In this document: positions 14,201-29,200 of the stretch, piece by piece
Layout: each line of letters opens with the position of its first letter
Numbering within the stretch: the stretch's first letter is position 1
The notes under the pieces: model-generated
What the model was told of the DNA's origin: nothing
Databases searched by the model: none
The model's input: the letters and a program-made list of their open reading frames with translations, nothing else
Program-made: the position numbers and the translations under genes
Assembly (NCBI GenBank): GCA_032209605.1
Contig: JASFXZ010000035.1
Coordinates: 2,609,001 to 2,673,000 of the forward strand
DNA length: 64,000 bases
DNA from: Mactromeris polynyma
Lineage: Eukaryota; Mollusca; Bivalvia; Venerida; Mactridae
Direction of reading: 5' to 3'

Positions 14201-17200
14201 GGTATGCAATTGTGTTTACTGTTTTTCCGCAAATGAATAATATAATATTCTAACAAAATTAATGAAACGACTCAGAACTGTTGCTCGACAGCAGAAAATG
14301 CCACATACAATTTGTCCAAACATCTCCAAAACACTGGGAGACTTGAAAATAACCAGTCGAACATCGTTCATTCGAATTCGTCGGGTCCGAATTTTTTTTT
14401 CAAATAATACATAGTTTCGAATATACCATTTCAAATCGTCGTGCCTAAAACAGATACATTGGGACCTTGTATTGATTTCGAATAAAGTCGGAGGTTGTCC
14501 CCCTAAATTCTCCTTAATTGTTTTTTATGGAGGTCTGTGTGGGGAAGCACTGTCTTATGTTTGTGGCGTTCCCTGTAGCAACTTATTCTCTCTTTTAATA
14601 ACTCTTTTCACCGCTTAATTGTATACAACCCCATTCCATTGGTGTTTGCCATTGTACCTGTTTAGTCCGCTGATGTTTCGTTGGAATGTTTGTGAGGAGG
14701 CGTTGTCGTGTGAATGTGTACATGATTGAACCTTTCTTTAAAACGTTAACTCAGTGACGATATTGGATAAACCATAGAAGGGTTGTTCTGGAACGTGGAA
14801 TTTTATCATTAAAAAGTCAAATGTTGCTCAAAATGGTTGTACATCTGTAAATCAAGTATAATGCAATGCACATTGATTGAACAAATGTCATCAAATGCTA
14901 AATCTAGTTTTCTGGTATCCATGACGACATCTATATGTAGTCATAAATTATATCTTTATTTTCTGCAGGTAGTGGTTACCAACACTGATGCCCACATAAA
15001 CAAGATATGTTACTCGCATGTTGACCCACATATGAGAACATCAGATGGCAAGTACGTGTTATCAACAGTAGCAGTTCAATTTCAACAAAACGCTTTTTGT
15101 ACTTTTTCCTCTCTCAGTTCGTGCCTGTGCCTGGTACCATGGTGGAAACAAATTGAGACACTTTTCCCTCTTCAGCAACAACGTTGTTCTTGTGGTGAAT
15201 CGCGAATATTTAATGTCGCGGACAAAAGTGATTTACGGTATACCACTAACCCCTCTAGAGGAACTGCCTTTAACAATTAACCAGTCACATTGTACTCAAT
15301 GTTTATGTTTAGTCAACTTCACTGTATCCTTACTTAATAGACCACCTGTCTTAAGAGACCATCTATTTGTGTTCCCCTAAGTGGTATCTGAAGATTCGAT
15401 TGTACTTCTCGTAAGATACTGTTTTCTGTCCATTTATAGGTATTACGAGAATCAATCGGAAGGGGATTACATGTTATACAGGAACACTGCATATGATATC
15501 GAGGTAAGAAGAATATTCAAATGTTATCGAAGGAAACTCAAAATGGGACATGGCTGTGTGCATGCTAAGTGCAGTAGAACCTCACTTAAAAACCATGTAA
15601 ATAATAAGACCACCTCAATATTAGCAACACAGTTCTCAAGTCCATTATCCCAAATGGAGGTCGCATTATTGAGGTTTTATTGTAGTTTAATAAGGACACA
15701 ATTGCAATATCAAAATAATAAAAAAGACGGTGAGAGGAGAGTCCGACAGCAAGGATAGCAATGTGCTTCGGGTGTACCAAATTCTCACAGGAGTTACTTC
15801 CCCTGGCGAGTAGAAGAAACGACTGCCACTACCAACAAATTCTTCCTGATCTGGCGGGACTTCATTATTTTCAGCGGCATAGTCTAGTTGAAATTGATGT
15901 GTATGCCTAGTCTTAGGGGGTGCAGGGGCATGGTCCCCTGGAAATTGTTTTGTAGCAAGATCGTCAGGAATCTGTGTTTGTGTATATTTCGTTCCGGTAA
16001 TAAAATCACATCAGAACATGCATTTAATATCTTAGATTTATATTTGAGCTTTGCTCCGTAAGTGACGTCATTTCAAGAAAACACAATATATGATGTCACT
16101 GTTTGCAAACAACAATATTTATTCCATATGGTCACTTTATTTTCTTATTGCCATATAGGGCAAATATTGCTTACTGCCAGTACATGTGACATTTCCGGAA
16201 TTGACGTCATTAAAGAAGAGGTTGGAAATCGTACAGCGATGCTCATATCTTAATGGCATTTTTTTTCGTATATAGTAAAGGCAGCGTCTTACACGGCCTA
16301 TAGGAAGCTAGGCCCCTGTTTTTTTTATTTTTTACTCAATGAGTTGACTAAACAAACTCGCCGATTACAACGCATATCTATATATTCTCGTAATTACAAT
16401 GCAGATAATCCAAACTCCTTATTATAGACATTATAGACTTTGGCCAGGATCTAACGTATGTTGGTCTTTCATTTCTATATCACAATGTACCAGTCAATGT
16501 GTTCTGTACACATTTAGACTAAATAAATACTCTGATAAATCATGCATATTTATTTTGCTATATAAGATCCAAGAATCGGCTAGATATTGTTACGGCGGTC
16601 ACTCTGGTCCTGTATGCGCATGTGGTGTCGCAATTCGCGCTGGCAAAGATGTATATAAGATACACCGATGTGGCGAAGTAAACTTCATCGGCTTTGTAGG
16701 ACAAACAGAACAAAACTACCGTGTATTGCAAGTAGAGAACATAAAGGATTTTCATTATAAGGTTAGTATTGAGCTACGAATGCTACATTTACATCGATCG
16801 CTTTTTACAACAGCGCGTTGCCTTACTATGCTTACAACACAGGAAATTGTCACGAGTTCTCTCCCTTTATCCCTTCTATAGTATATGTATATAATAGTTA
16901 TTTCGCTTTACTGCTTCTACAGTTCTCCCCCTTTATCCCATCCATAGTATATGTATGCATATATACATATACTATAGGAGGGTTTAAGGGAGAGAACTCT
17001 AGAAGGGACATAAACTTCTCAATCTCCTTATTATAGTTTGGTTACCCTTGGAGTTAATCTTTTGGCACAATTTCGGGTTGGGTTGATAGAGCTGTTTTCT
17101 GTTAACATATATATATAAACAAGGTTTTGTTGGATTAAGAAGTACAATAACTTCATTGACCTGGAAATCGAACTATGATATGAATTCAAGATTAGTCGAC

Positions 17201-20200
17201 GACGCCATTATTGTGTACACACCGTTGGTTAATATTCTCTATGACATGTTCATTGGCTGACCACTCCACTTGTTGTTTACAACCCATCTCATGTTTTCAA
17301 ACCATCCAAATAGCATGTCACGCTTACAAAAAGAGTTTCTGCTAGTTTGTGAAGTGTCTCTAAACTGAAAAGTAGACGATTCGGACTAACCAAGAAACAA
17401 GGATATGAGCGCTGCTATGGGATTTACAACCTCCTCTTTAAGTGACATAATTTCAAGAAAACGTCACATGTGACGTCATCTAGTACTAACAGTAAGCACT
17501 ATTTCCCCAATATTTGCCCTTCATGGCAATATGAAAACGAAGTGACCATATGGAGTAAATGTTGTTATTGCTTGCAAATAGTTTCATCACATGCTGCGTT
17601 TGCTTGAAATGACGTCACTTACAGACTAGGGTGTAAATCCCATAGCAGCGCTCATATTCTAATGTATCGTTTTGATTACGTAATTTAGGTGTTATTATAT
17701 CACAAATATGTGTTTTCCTGTCGGATAGAATGTCATTCCTTTCCAAATATGTAACCAATAGTTTATGTTATTCCGCTTGACAGATAACCACGCCTATAGG
17801 TACTCGAGTAAATGTGGTTCTGCACCAATATCAAACAACGATGAATATAGACATAACGATGTCTGCAAAGGACATGGGCCACGTAGAAGGTCTGTGTGGG
17901 AGCATGAACAATAACCCCGATGACGATTTCAAGCTAATGAACGGCACCGTAGTATTTAACAACGACCAGCATGTGTTTTCAAACAGTTGGCGGTAAGACA
18001 TCAATAATAAGACCACAATTAGGACCCTTGAAAACTGATCTTCTTATTGATTTGGTTTTCATATCGAGGTTGTTCTAGTTTTGAGATTGAATAAAGAGCA
18101 ATTAATTAGTTAGTCTTTAAGTAAGGTTTAACTGTATGTATTATCGACGTAATTATGATAATGGAAGTATTTTTAGCAACATTTTCTTCTGATTCAGATG
18201 AGTCATTTTCATTATGCAGACAAAATGGATCATCCCGGTGTCGCCATTGACCGATTGTTCGTGTTACCCCAAAACATGATTTTATACAGTTTTAGCTTAC
18301 ATCACACCTACCAACACGAGTAGTACTTTAACACAATCTGGAATTTTGACTGCTGTCAGCTGATAAACTTGCAGAACTTGTACATTGATAGTAACAGCCA
18401 TAATTTGGTTCTCCCAAAGGGTTTTGCTCTCGAGAGCTTGCATTGCACTTTGTTATTGTGCTTTCTATTCCCAACAGCTTGTCAGATGACTTGAATCTGT
18501 TTACCAACAACGACAGAAAATTAGATTCATGGACAGTCAATAACCCAATACCGCGTTTTTGGAGTAATGACTTCGAGGGAAAATACAAGTGTTATCGCCT
18601 AATTGATGGTATTCCATGTAAAAGTAAGAGGCGCCGGAGAAGAAGTTTTGACGATGATACAAAACGTTCCATTGGAACTTTATCAGATAAGGAATTGAAG
18701 AGGCTCCATACTCTAATGCTAACACCTCGGAAAAGAATTCACAAGGTAAAGGTTAGAGCGTCTATCCGTATTTGTCGTCAAGAAGTGTGATTAAAATAAT
18801 CAAGCAATTAGGATTTTACTGATCTATTACTGTTCAGGGTGCCGTTTCATTAATCTTCTTAAGGAACTTCTTAGGCTTAAGAAAATTCTTTTTTTTTTGC
18901 TAAGAAAATCGTTTCAGTAAATTTTTCTCACTTAAGAATTTCTTGTTTTTTTTTGCGTAACTTTATGATGAAGTAGCCTACACCAATCTTAACGTGAGCG
19001 TTCTTGTGAAAATATGGCTGCCATTTTTATCTATAATGTTAACAGACGACGGGTATATGAAAATCTTAAGACAATGAATTTAAGAAAAGATTTCTGAAAT
19101 TTAGGAAATTATTAAAAATCTTCTAAAATCGGAAATTTAAGATAAGAACATTTTTAAGATAAGAATGTAAATGAAACCCAGGAACGTATCTTAATCTATA
19201 TAAAGTTAGAATACACTAATCGCGCCAACTGATTTTTCGGCTGATACTTGTATGTTGTATTCCCGGGAGTCCGTGTGGGGAGGCATTGTCTTGTGTATGT
19301 GGCGTTCCCTGTCACAACTTAATCTCTCTTCTTGTTTTAGTTACTTAACGAGGAAATACTGTTTAGGTTGAATTCAGTAAATTCGTATCTATGTAATCTT
19401 TTTACAACAATAATTATCATCTAGTGCAGTCTAGTGTGCTTCCATGTTGTTAGTTCGTTGATAATGTGGCAATGTTTGTTTCCCTTCCTCGATCATTTCG
19501 ATCTTGTTTTTGCATCCCGATCTTGCGTGTACCACCTGACCCGTTTGGTTTTGCTTTGTGTCCACTCTGTGTGTGTACCACCTGACCTGTTTGGTTTTGC
19601 TTTGTGTCCACTCTCTGTGTGTACCACCTGACCCGTTTGGTTTTGCTTTGTGTCCACTCTCTGTGTGTACCACCTGGCCCGTTTGGTTTAGCGTTGATTC
19701 CATTCTCTGTGTGTACCACCTGCCCCGTTTGGTTTTGCCTTGTGTCCACTCTCTGTGTGTACCACCTGACCCGTTTGGTTTTGCTTTGTGTCCACTCTCT
19801 GTGTGTACCACCTGGCCCGTTTGGTTTTGGTTTGTGACCACTCTCTGTGTGTATCTCCTAGTCCGTTTGGTTTTGATTTGTGTCCACTCTCTGTGTGTAC
19901 CATCTGACCCGTTTGGTTTTGTTTTGTGTCCACTCTCTGTGTGTACCATCTGGCCCGTTTGGGTTTGCGTTGTGTTCACTATCTGTGTGTACCCTGTGGT
20001 CCGTTTTGTATTGCTTTGTGTCCATTCCCTGTGTGTGTACCTCCTAGTCCGTTTAGTATTGCTTTGTGTTCACTTTCTGTGTGTACCTCCTAGTCCGTTT
20101 CGTATTGCTTTGTGTTCACTGCCAGTGTGTACCCATTGGCCCGTTTGGTATTGCTTTGTGTCCAGTCCCTTTGTGTACCCCCTGGCCCGTTTGGTATTGT

Positions 20201-23200
20201 TTTGTGTTCACTCCCTGTGTGTACCCTGTGGTCCGTTTTGTATTGCTTTGTGTCCATTCCCTGTGTGTACCCTGTGGTCAGTTTGGTATTGCTTTGTGTC
20301 CACTCCCTGTGTGTACCCCCTGACCCGTTTGGTATTGCTTTGTGTCCACTCCCTGTGTGTACCCCTTGGCCCGTTTGGTATTGCTTTTTGTCCACTCCCT
20401 GTTTGTACCCCCTGGCCCGTTTGGTATTTCTTTGTCTCCACTCCCTGTGTTTACCCCCTGGCTCGTTTGGTATTGCTTTGTGTCCACTCCCTGTGTGTAC
20501 CACCTGGCCCGTTTGGTATTGCTTTCTGTCCACTCGCTGTGTGTACCCTGTGGTCCGTTCGGTGTTGTTTTGTGTGAACCCTCTGTGTGTCCCCCTTGGC
20601 CCGTTAAGTATTGCTTTGTGTTCACTGCCTGTGTGTACCCTATGGCCTGTTTGGTATTGCTTTGTGTTCACTGCCTGTATGTTCCCCTTGGCACATTAAG
20701 TATTGCTTTGTGTTCACTGCCTGTGTGTACACTGTGGTCCGTTTGGTATTGCTTTGTGTTCACTGCCTGTGTGTACCCCTAGGCATGTCTGGTATTGCTT
20801 TGTGTTCACTGCCTGTGTGTACCCCTTGTCCCGTTTGGTATTGCTTTGTGTTCACTGCCTGTGTGTACCCCTTGGCCCGTTTAGTATTTCTGTGTGTTCA
20901 CTGCCCCTGTGTTCCCCTTGGCCCGTTTGGTATTGCTTTGTGTTCACTGCCTGTGTGCACCCCTTGGCCCGTTTAGTATTTCTGTGTGTACACTGCCCCT
21001 GTGTTCCCCTTGGCCCGTTTGGTATTGCTTTGTGTTCACTGCCTGTGTGCACCCCTTGGCCCGTTTAGTATTTCTGTGTGTTCACTGCCCCTGTGTTCCC
21101 CTTGGCCCGTTTGGTATTGCTTTGTGTTCACTGCCTGTGTGTACCCCTTGGCCCGTTTAGTATTTCTGTGTGTTCACTGCCCCTGTGTTCCCCTTGGCCC
21201 GTTTGGTATTGCTTTGTGTTCACTGCCTGTGTGTACCCCTTGGCCCGTTTAGTATTTCTGTGTGTACACTGCCCCTGTGTTCCCCTTGGCCCGTTTGGTA
21301 TTGCTTTGTGTTCACTGCCTGTGTGTACCCCTTGACCCGTTTAGTATTTCTGTGTGTTCACTGCCCCTGTGTTCCCCTTGGCCCGTTTGGTATTGCTTTG
21401 TGTTCACTGCCTGTGTGTTCCCCTTGGCCCGTTTGGTATTGCTTTGTGTTCACTGCCTGTGTGTTCCCCTTGGCCCGTTTAGTATTTCTGTGTGTTCACT
21501 GCCCCTGTGTTCCCCTTGGCCCGTTTGGTATTGATTTGTGTTCACTGCCTGTGTGTACCCCTTGGCCCGTTTAGTATTTCTGTGTGTTCACTGCCCCTGT
21601 GTTCCCCTTGGCCCGTTTGGTATTGCTTTGTGTTCACTGCCTGTGTGCACCCCTTGGCCCGTTTAGTATTTCTGTGTGTACACTGCCCCTGTGTTCCCCT
21701 TGGCCCGTTTGGTATTGCTTTGTGTTCACTGCCTGTGTGCACCCCTTGGCCCGTTTAGTATTTCTGTGTGTTCACTGCCCCTGTGTTCCCCTTGGCCCGT
21801 TTGGTATTGCTTTGTGTTCACTGCCTGTGTGTACCCCTTGGCCCGTTTAGTATTTCTGTGTGTTCACTGCCCCTGTGTTCCCCTTGGCCCGTTTGGTATT
21901 GCTTTGTGTTCACTGCCTGTGTGTACCCCTTGGCCCGTTTAGTATTTCTGTGTGTACACTGCCCCTGTGTTCCCCTTGGCCCGTTTGGTATTGCTTTGTG
22001 TTCACTGCCTGTGTGTACCCCTTGGCCCGTTTAGTATTTCTGTGTGTTCACTGCCCCTGTGTTCCCCTTGGCCCGTTTGGTATTGCTTTGTGTTCACTGC
22101 CTGTGTGTTCCCCTTGGCCCGTTTGGTATTGCTTTGTGTTCACTGCCTGTGTGTTCCCCTTGGCCCGTTTAGTATTTCTGTGTGTACACTGCCCCTGTGT
22201 TCCCCTTGGCCCGTTTGGTATTGCTTTGTGTTCACTGCCTGTGTGTACCCCTTGGCCCGTTTAGTATTTCTGTGTGTACACTGCCCCTGTGTTCCCCTTG
22301 GCCCGTTTGGTATTGCTTTGTGTTCACTGCCTGTGTGTTCCCCTTGGCCCGTTTGGTATTGCTTTGTGTTCACTGCCTGTGTGTTCCCCTTGGCCCGTTT
22401 GGTATTGCTTTGTGTTCACTGCCTGTGTGCACCCCTTGGCCCGTTTGGTATTGCTTTGTGTTCACTGCCTGTATGTACCCCTTGGCCCGTTCAGTATTTC
22501 TGTGTGTACACTGCCTGTGTGCACCCCTTGGCCCGTTTGGTATTGCTTTGTGTTCACTGCCTGTGTGTACCCCTTGGCCCGTTCAGTATTTCTGTGTGTA
22601 CACTGCCCCTGTGTTCCCCTTGGCCCGTTTGGTATTGCTTTGTGTTCACTGCCTGTGTGTTCCCCTTGGCCCGTTTGGTATTGCTTTGTGTTCACTGCCC
22701 CTGTGTTCCCCTTGGCCCGTTTGGTATTGCTTTGTGTTCACTGCCCCTGTGTTCCCCTTGGCCCGTTTGGTATTGCTTTGTGTTCACTGCCCCTGTGTTC
22801 CCCTTGGCCCGTTTGGTATTGCTTTGTGTTCACTGCCCCTGTGTTCCCCTTGGCCCGTTTAGTATTTCTGTGTGTACACTGCCCCTGTGTTCCCCTTGGC
22901 CCGTTTGGTATTGCTTTGTGTTCACTGCCTGTGTGTACCCCTTGGCCCGTTCAGTATTTCTGTGTGTACACTGCCCGTGTGTTCCCCTTGGCCCGTTTGG
23001 TATTGCTTTGTGTTCACTGCCTGTGTGTACCCCTTGGCCCGTTTGATATTGCTTTGTGTTCACTGCCTGTGTGTACCCCTTGGCCCGTTTGGTATTGCTT
23101 TGTGTTCACTGCCTGTGTGTACCCCTTGGCCCGTTTAGTATTTCTGTGTGTTCACTGCCCCTGTGTTCCCCTTGGCCCGTTTGGTATTGCTTTGTGTTCA

Positions 23201-26200
23201 CTGCCCCTGTGTTCCCCTTGGCCCGTTTGGTATTGCTTTGTGTTCACTGCCTGTGTGTACCCCTTGGCCCGTTTGGTATTGCTTGTGTTCACTGCCTGTG
23301 TGTTCCCCTTGGCCCGTTTGGTATTGCTTTGTGTTCACTGCCTGTGTGTACCCCTTGGCCCGTTTGGTATTGCTTTGTGTTCACTGCCTGTGTGTTCCCC
23401 TTGGCCCGTTTGGTAATGCTTTGTGTTCACTGCCTGTGTGTACCCCTTGGCCCGTTTGGTATTGCATTGTGTTCACTGCCCCTGTGTTCCCCTTGGCCCG
23501 TTTGGTATTGCTTTGTGTTCACTGCCTGTGTGTTCCCCTTGGCCCGTTTGGTATTGCTTTGTGTTCACTGCCTGTGTGTACCCCTTGGCCCGTTTGGTAT
23601 TGCTTTGTGTTCACTGCCTGTGTGTACCCCTTGGCCCGTTTGGTATTGCTTTGTGTTCACTGCCTGTGTGTTCCCCTTGGCCCGTTTGGTATTGCTTTGT
23701 GTTCACTGCCTGTGTGTTCCCCTTGGCCCGTTTGGTATTGCTTTGTGTTCACTGCCTGTGTGTACCCCTTGGCCCGTTTAGTATTTCTGTGTGTTCACTG
23801 CCCCTGTGTTCCCCTTGGTCCGTTTGGTATTGCTTTGTGTTCACTGCCTGTGTGTACCCCTTGGCCCGTTTGGTATTGCTTTGTGTTCATTGCCTGTGTG
23901 TTCCCCTTGGCCCGTTTGGTATTGCTTTGTGTTCACTGCCTGTGTGCACCCCTTGGCCCGTTTGGTATTGCTTTGTTTTCACTGCCTGTGTGTACCCCTT
24001 GGCCCGTTTGGTATTGCTTTGTGTTCACTGCCTGTGTGTTCCCCTTGGCCCGTTTGGTATTGCTTTGTGTTCACTGCCTGTGTGTACCCCTTGGCCCGTT
24101 TGGTATTGCTTTGTGTTCACTGCCTGTGTGCACCCCTTGGCCCGTTTGGTATTGCTTTGTGTTCACTGCCTGTGTGCACCCCTTGGCCCGTTTGGTATTG
24201 CTTTGTGTTCACTGCCTGTGTGTACCCCTTGGCCCGTTTGGTATTGCTTTGTGTTCACTGCCTGTGTGTTCCCCTTGACCCGTTTGGTATTGCTTTGTGT
24301 TCACTGCCTGTGTGTACCCCTTGGCCCGTTTGGTATTGCTTTGTGTTCACTGCCTGTGTGCACCCCTTGGCCCGTTTGGTATTGCTTTGTGTTCACTGCC
24401 TGTGTGTTCCCCTTGGCCCGTTTGGTATTGCTTTGTGTTCACTGCCTGTGTGTTCCCCTTGGCCCGTTTGGTATTGCTTTGTGTTCACTGCCTGTGTGTA
24501 CCCCTTGGCCCGTTTGGTATTGCTTTGTGTTCAGTGCCTGTGTGTATCCCTTGGTCCGTTTGGTATTGCTTTGTGATCACTGCCTGTGTGTTCCCCTTGG
24601 CCCGTTTGGTATTGCTTTGTGTTCACTGCCTGTGTGTACCCCTTGGCCCGTTTGGTATTGCTTTGTGTTCACTCCCTGTGTGTATCCCTTGGTCCGTTTG
24701 GTATTTCTGTGTGTTCACTGCCTGTGTGTTCCCCTTGGCCCGTTTGGTATTGCTTTGTGTTCACTGCCTGTGTGCACCCCTTGGCCCGTTTGGTATTGCT
24801 TTGTGTTCACTGCCTGTGTGTATCCCTTGGTCCGTTTGGTATTGCTTTGTGTTCACTGCCTGTGTGTACCCCTTGGCCCGTTTGGTATTGCTTTGTGTTC
24901 ACTCCCTGTGTGTATCCCTTGGTCCGTTTGGTATTTCCTTGTGTTCACTGCCTGTGTGTTCCCCTTGGTCCGTTTGGTATTGCTCTGTGTTCACTGCCTG
25001 TGTGTATCCCTTGGCCCGTTTGGTATTGCTTTGTGTTCACTGCCTGTGTGTACCCCTTGGCCCGTTTGATATTGATTTGTGTCCACTCCCTGCGTGAACA
25101 TCTTAGTCCGTTAGATATTGTTCTTTCGTCCTCATTCTTCATGTGTGTACTGCACCGTTGGGATTGTTTTGGCCCGCACCCTCTTTGCCTTTGCCTCCAG
25201 TTATTTGTCAAGATATGCCTAGGAAATTTCTGTGGCTTCCCTGTCCTGCAAATATTTTACTTAATCTTAATGTTTGTCTCCCTTATAAGCGAAACATCGC
25301 CACCAATGTAACAACAGAGGAAGCGACGGTTTTATGTCAAAACTCCATCAACAATATGATTGCGGTACAGAATTTTTCCAACCTTCTCGCCAATGAGGAT
25401 CCGGAAGAGGTTATCAAACAATGTGTGTATGATGTCGGGGTAAGCAACATTAGCTAAAAAGTTTTCTTTTTTTGTCAAACCTCACGTAAAGACCAACTCA
25501 ATAAGAAGACCACCTCGAAATTAAGAGCACAATTTTCACGATAATTTTTACTGTTTTGATCTGTATTCAAACTCAAATTTCCGACATGATGTTGTTCAAA
25601 TGGTTAAGCCAGCCGACAATTGTTTCTTATATGTTTACTACGACAGTACGAGTTAATGTAAACACCATACATTCAGGTAAGATATGCAGACCGGCTTTAT
25701 CTAATAACAGATAAAAAGTAAGCACAGTTTAAATGAAAATATGATGTATTTCAAAAAAGCAACAACATTGTTTGAGTAAGTATAGACAACAGATAACATC
25801 ACGACGCTTGACTAAAAGTAGTCTGGCTAGTCACGTGGTCATGCGACCGTGTAACCTTATAAAATGTTTTCCGCGTTGATTTTCAGGAAAGCAACGACCC
25901 TTCCTGGGCTGTATTACACGTGGATGCGATCAATGTCATAGCTAGTAATATGTTAGAGATGAACCCTGTTTATGTCGCTAACAATACTGAAATTGTTGAA
26001 GATTTCCTACTCGAAACCTGTAGTACTAACTGTAGTGGAAACGGTGTTTGCTCAGTTACTGGTACGTATAGAACGATTTAAGTGCATCGTATAGTAAGTA
26101 AAACATATACATTCTATGTTATTTTCTCCCCACTATCGGCCAATTGTTGCTAACTGTCTTGACTTCTCCTGTGATGTATTCCATCCATTAAATACCCTCC

Positions 26201-29200
26201 TGTTTGTCCTCTTTGATTCTCCTTATGATCGGTCAGGCCATTCATTGCGCTCCCTTACTTTTGTACCATTGAGCCACCTCAAATGAATTATGTTTTAAAG
26301 ACTGTTGCATTGTCTTATGTATGTGGCATTCCATGTAGCAACTTATTATTTTCTTTTAACTGAAGTTCGAAGTTCACAGTTAACAGGAGCTTAGATTCCT
26401 AAGGGCCGTCTATATCTAGGCCGCGGCCTACATTTTAGTTTTTCGAAAAATACCATTATTATATCTAAGATATTTACTCGTAATGTATGTTTTTGATGTT
26501 ATTGTAAGCATATTTACCCGAACGAAATATTCACCAAAACGCATCTTTTAATTGTAATTTATATAAATAAACCAAGGAGGAAATATTTATAAGTAAACTT
26601 TTTCAATTTGAAGAGCAGAAGATTTTTTATAATTACATTGTATGTACATTCTGACGCGACATCATTATTTTTTCACTTACATTTGCATCTTGTTTTCAAT
26701 ACTGGAATTGCTATAAAACGAAAAGTAGACGTCCGATTTTAATACTTTTGGTATGAAATGAAAGTTACAAAATATATGTAAGAACACCTAAAAACCTGAA
26801 AATGAATGTTTTGGTCTCTAGTACCGGTTTATCGTTTATCTAGAGACAATATAGGACCTTTGCGTAGCATTTGATATTAGACTTGAGACAATATAGGACC
26901 TTTGCGTAGCATTTGATATTAGACTTGAAACAATATAGGACCTTTGCGTAGCATTTGATATTAGACTTGAGACAATATAGGACCTTTGCGTAGCATTTGA
27001 TATTAGACTTGAGACAATATAGGACCTTTGCGTAGCATTTGATATTAGACTTGAGACAATATAGGACCTTTGCGTAGCATTTGATATTAGACTTGAAACA
27101 ATATATGACTTTTGCACGGCATTAACTATTTGACTAGAGACAATATAAGATTTTCATGATCTGTACTAGAATTATACTTGCTTCATTTGTAGCTTCCCTC
27201 AATGTCGGCCAGTGTAACTGCACAGGGCCGTTCAGGGGTCCGGATTGTAGCATGGACATACGTGATTCACCCGTAATTAAAGACATACAGGGGGCCGGAA
27301 TTTGTGATACGTCGAACGGAACTGACTGCAGTTGCATCGTCATTAGAACAAACCAATTATTTGAAGGCTTTTATTGTAAAATGACGTCATATCGGGTAAG
27401 TATTTTCCGGTTGCTTTTATAGCTGCTTCGGGCATCACGTGATCTAACATCTTCAACTATCTGCTCATAAGCAACAATCGTGGTTTGTTTGGAAACCATG
27501 AAACAAATGTTACAATTATAAGTACTAAACTCATTTATTAAAGTGTGGCTCTGTTAATGCCACAGAATAAAACCCCAAAAGGTGTAAATTATCTCACATA
27601 GATCCATTACATTCTGCACATTATGCTCGTATTGTGTCATCTACATATATATGTGTGCTGCTATGTGATTTACAACCTCTTCTGTAAGTGACGTCATTTC
27701 AAGAAAACGCAACATGTGATGTCACTTCATTTTCATATGAGGCAAATATTGCTTACTGTCAGCACGTGGTGACGTCACATGTTACGTTTTTGTTGGAAAT
27801 GACGTCACTAATAGAAGAGGTTGGAAATCGCACAGCGGCGTTCATATATTTATAACATCGTACGCTACTGAAAGGACAATGATTAACTTGAACGGTTTGC
27901 TGAAGTAGAACAAAGTGAAATATAGGAATTGGGCCTTTTAAGTTGTTTTATTTTATACAGTTATTCTTCAATGGCACTACGGAGTCAACTGACAGCATCG
28001 CTATTCGTGGAGTATACGAGAATATATATACCGGTCAATGCTGCTTAACACCCAACAGAAGAAGAAGATCGTTAGTGGAAATTGAAGACTTTGTTTATTT
28101 GTATGATATATCGGTCAGTAACGATGGTGTCAATTTTGGCGACTCTGAATCAATGTATGTGATTGATACTACATGTAATAACATAACAACCAATGACTCT
28201 ATCTCATACGTTACCCTACAGGTAAGTTATAGGAAGGGGGCACAGTGAGTCTAGAAGGAGCATTGATCTAGGAGTAGAGCGCCTGACTCCCGATCCGAAG
28301 GTCGTGAGTTCGAGCCCCGCGATGAGCGGGGTTTGATCACGAACTTCACAATTCCTAAATTTGGCGCGAGTACTGGTTGGTAGCCAGGAAGCAGTCATCG
28401 AGAGTGATTAGTTGTTAGAACTTGTTTCACAATCGATGTAAAATAATTTTTGTGATTTCCGAGTGGTTTCAAAAGTGAGAATAAGTTGTTACAGGGAGCG
28501 CCACATACATTGCCTTCACACATAGATATCCGAGAAAACAACAGTCCATAAAACATCAGGCATTTATGGAGATGCAGGGGAAACTGGGCGCAAGGAATGG
28601 CCTGACCAACCATAAAGGATAACTATAGAGTATTAGTGAGGGGGTTTTAATGGATGGCATACAAGTCAATGGGCCGAAAGATGGGAGAAAACAACATGAA
28701 CACTATATAAAGTGAAAGAACTGCACTTGGAAAAGGGAAATTTAACATAATTATAAGAAATAATAACCATACAGCGACTAAAAGCCTTTGATACTTGTGG
28801 TTTAAATCGATTTAACAGCTAGCTAAGTTAAGTCGGGTTGAAGTAAAACCAAACGTGTTGTTATTGCAACAAGACAACAACAACACTGCTATAACAGCGT
28901 GTACAGTTTCACAGAAACAAAATAACAACCAATAACCTTCACCCCTAGAAAAGAACTGTTAAAAATTACAGTATTGATGCAAATGATAGTAAGAAATATC
29001 ATGCTAAACACGAATGAAAATAACGTTTTTGTTTTTTATGGTCGGACAGATCATTCCTTTCACCATTATTCCCAAAGTGTACCATTGCACCTTCTCGGTG
29101 CCTAATATGTTTTCCGTGGGGTCTGTGTGGGGAGGCACTGCCTTGTACATGCGGCGTTCCCTGTAACAATTCAATCTCTAATTCATACATATTATGACTC

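Noticed and set aside
19558..25311. Many long Cys/Leu/Pro/Val-rich frames that look like membrane proteins
   Set aside because: They are the 46-bp minisatellite read in different frames, inside an intron whose flanking exons join in phase 0 without it.
26836..27117. Antisense frame with a SYIVSSLISNAT period
   Set aside because: Consequence of a 42-bp repeat unit in an intron.
28246..28330. Functional tRNA gene
   Set aside because: A and B boxes are present but no acceptor stem or clean anticodon arm; fits a SINE head.
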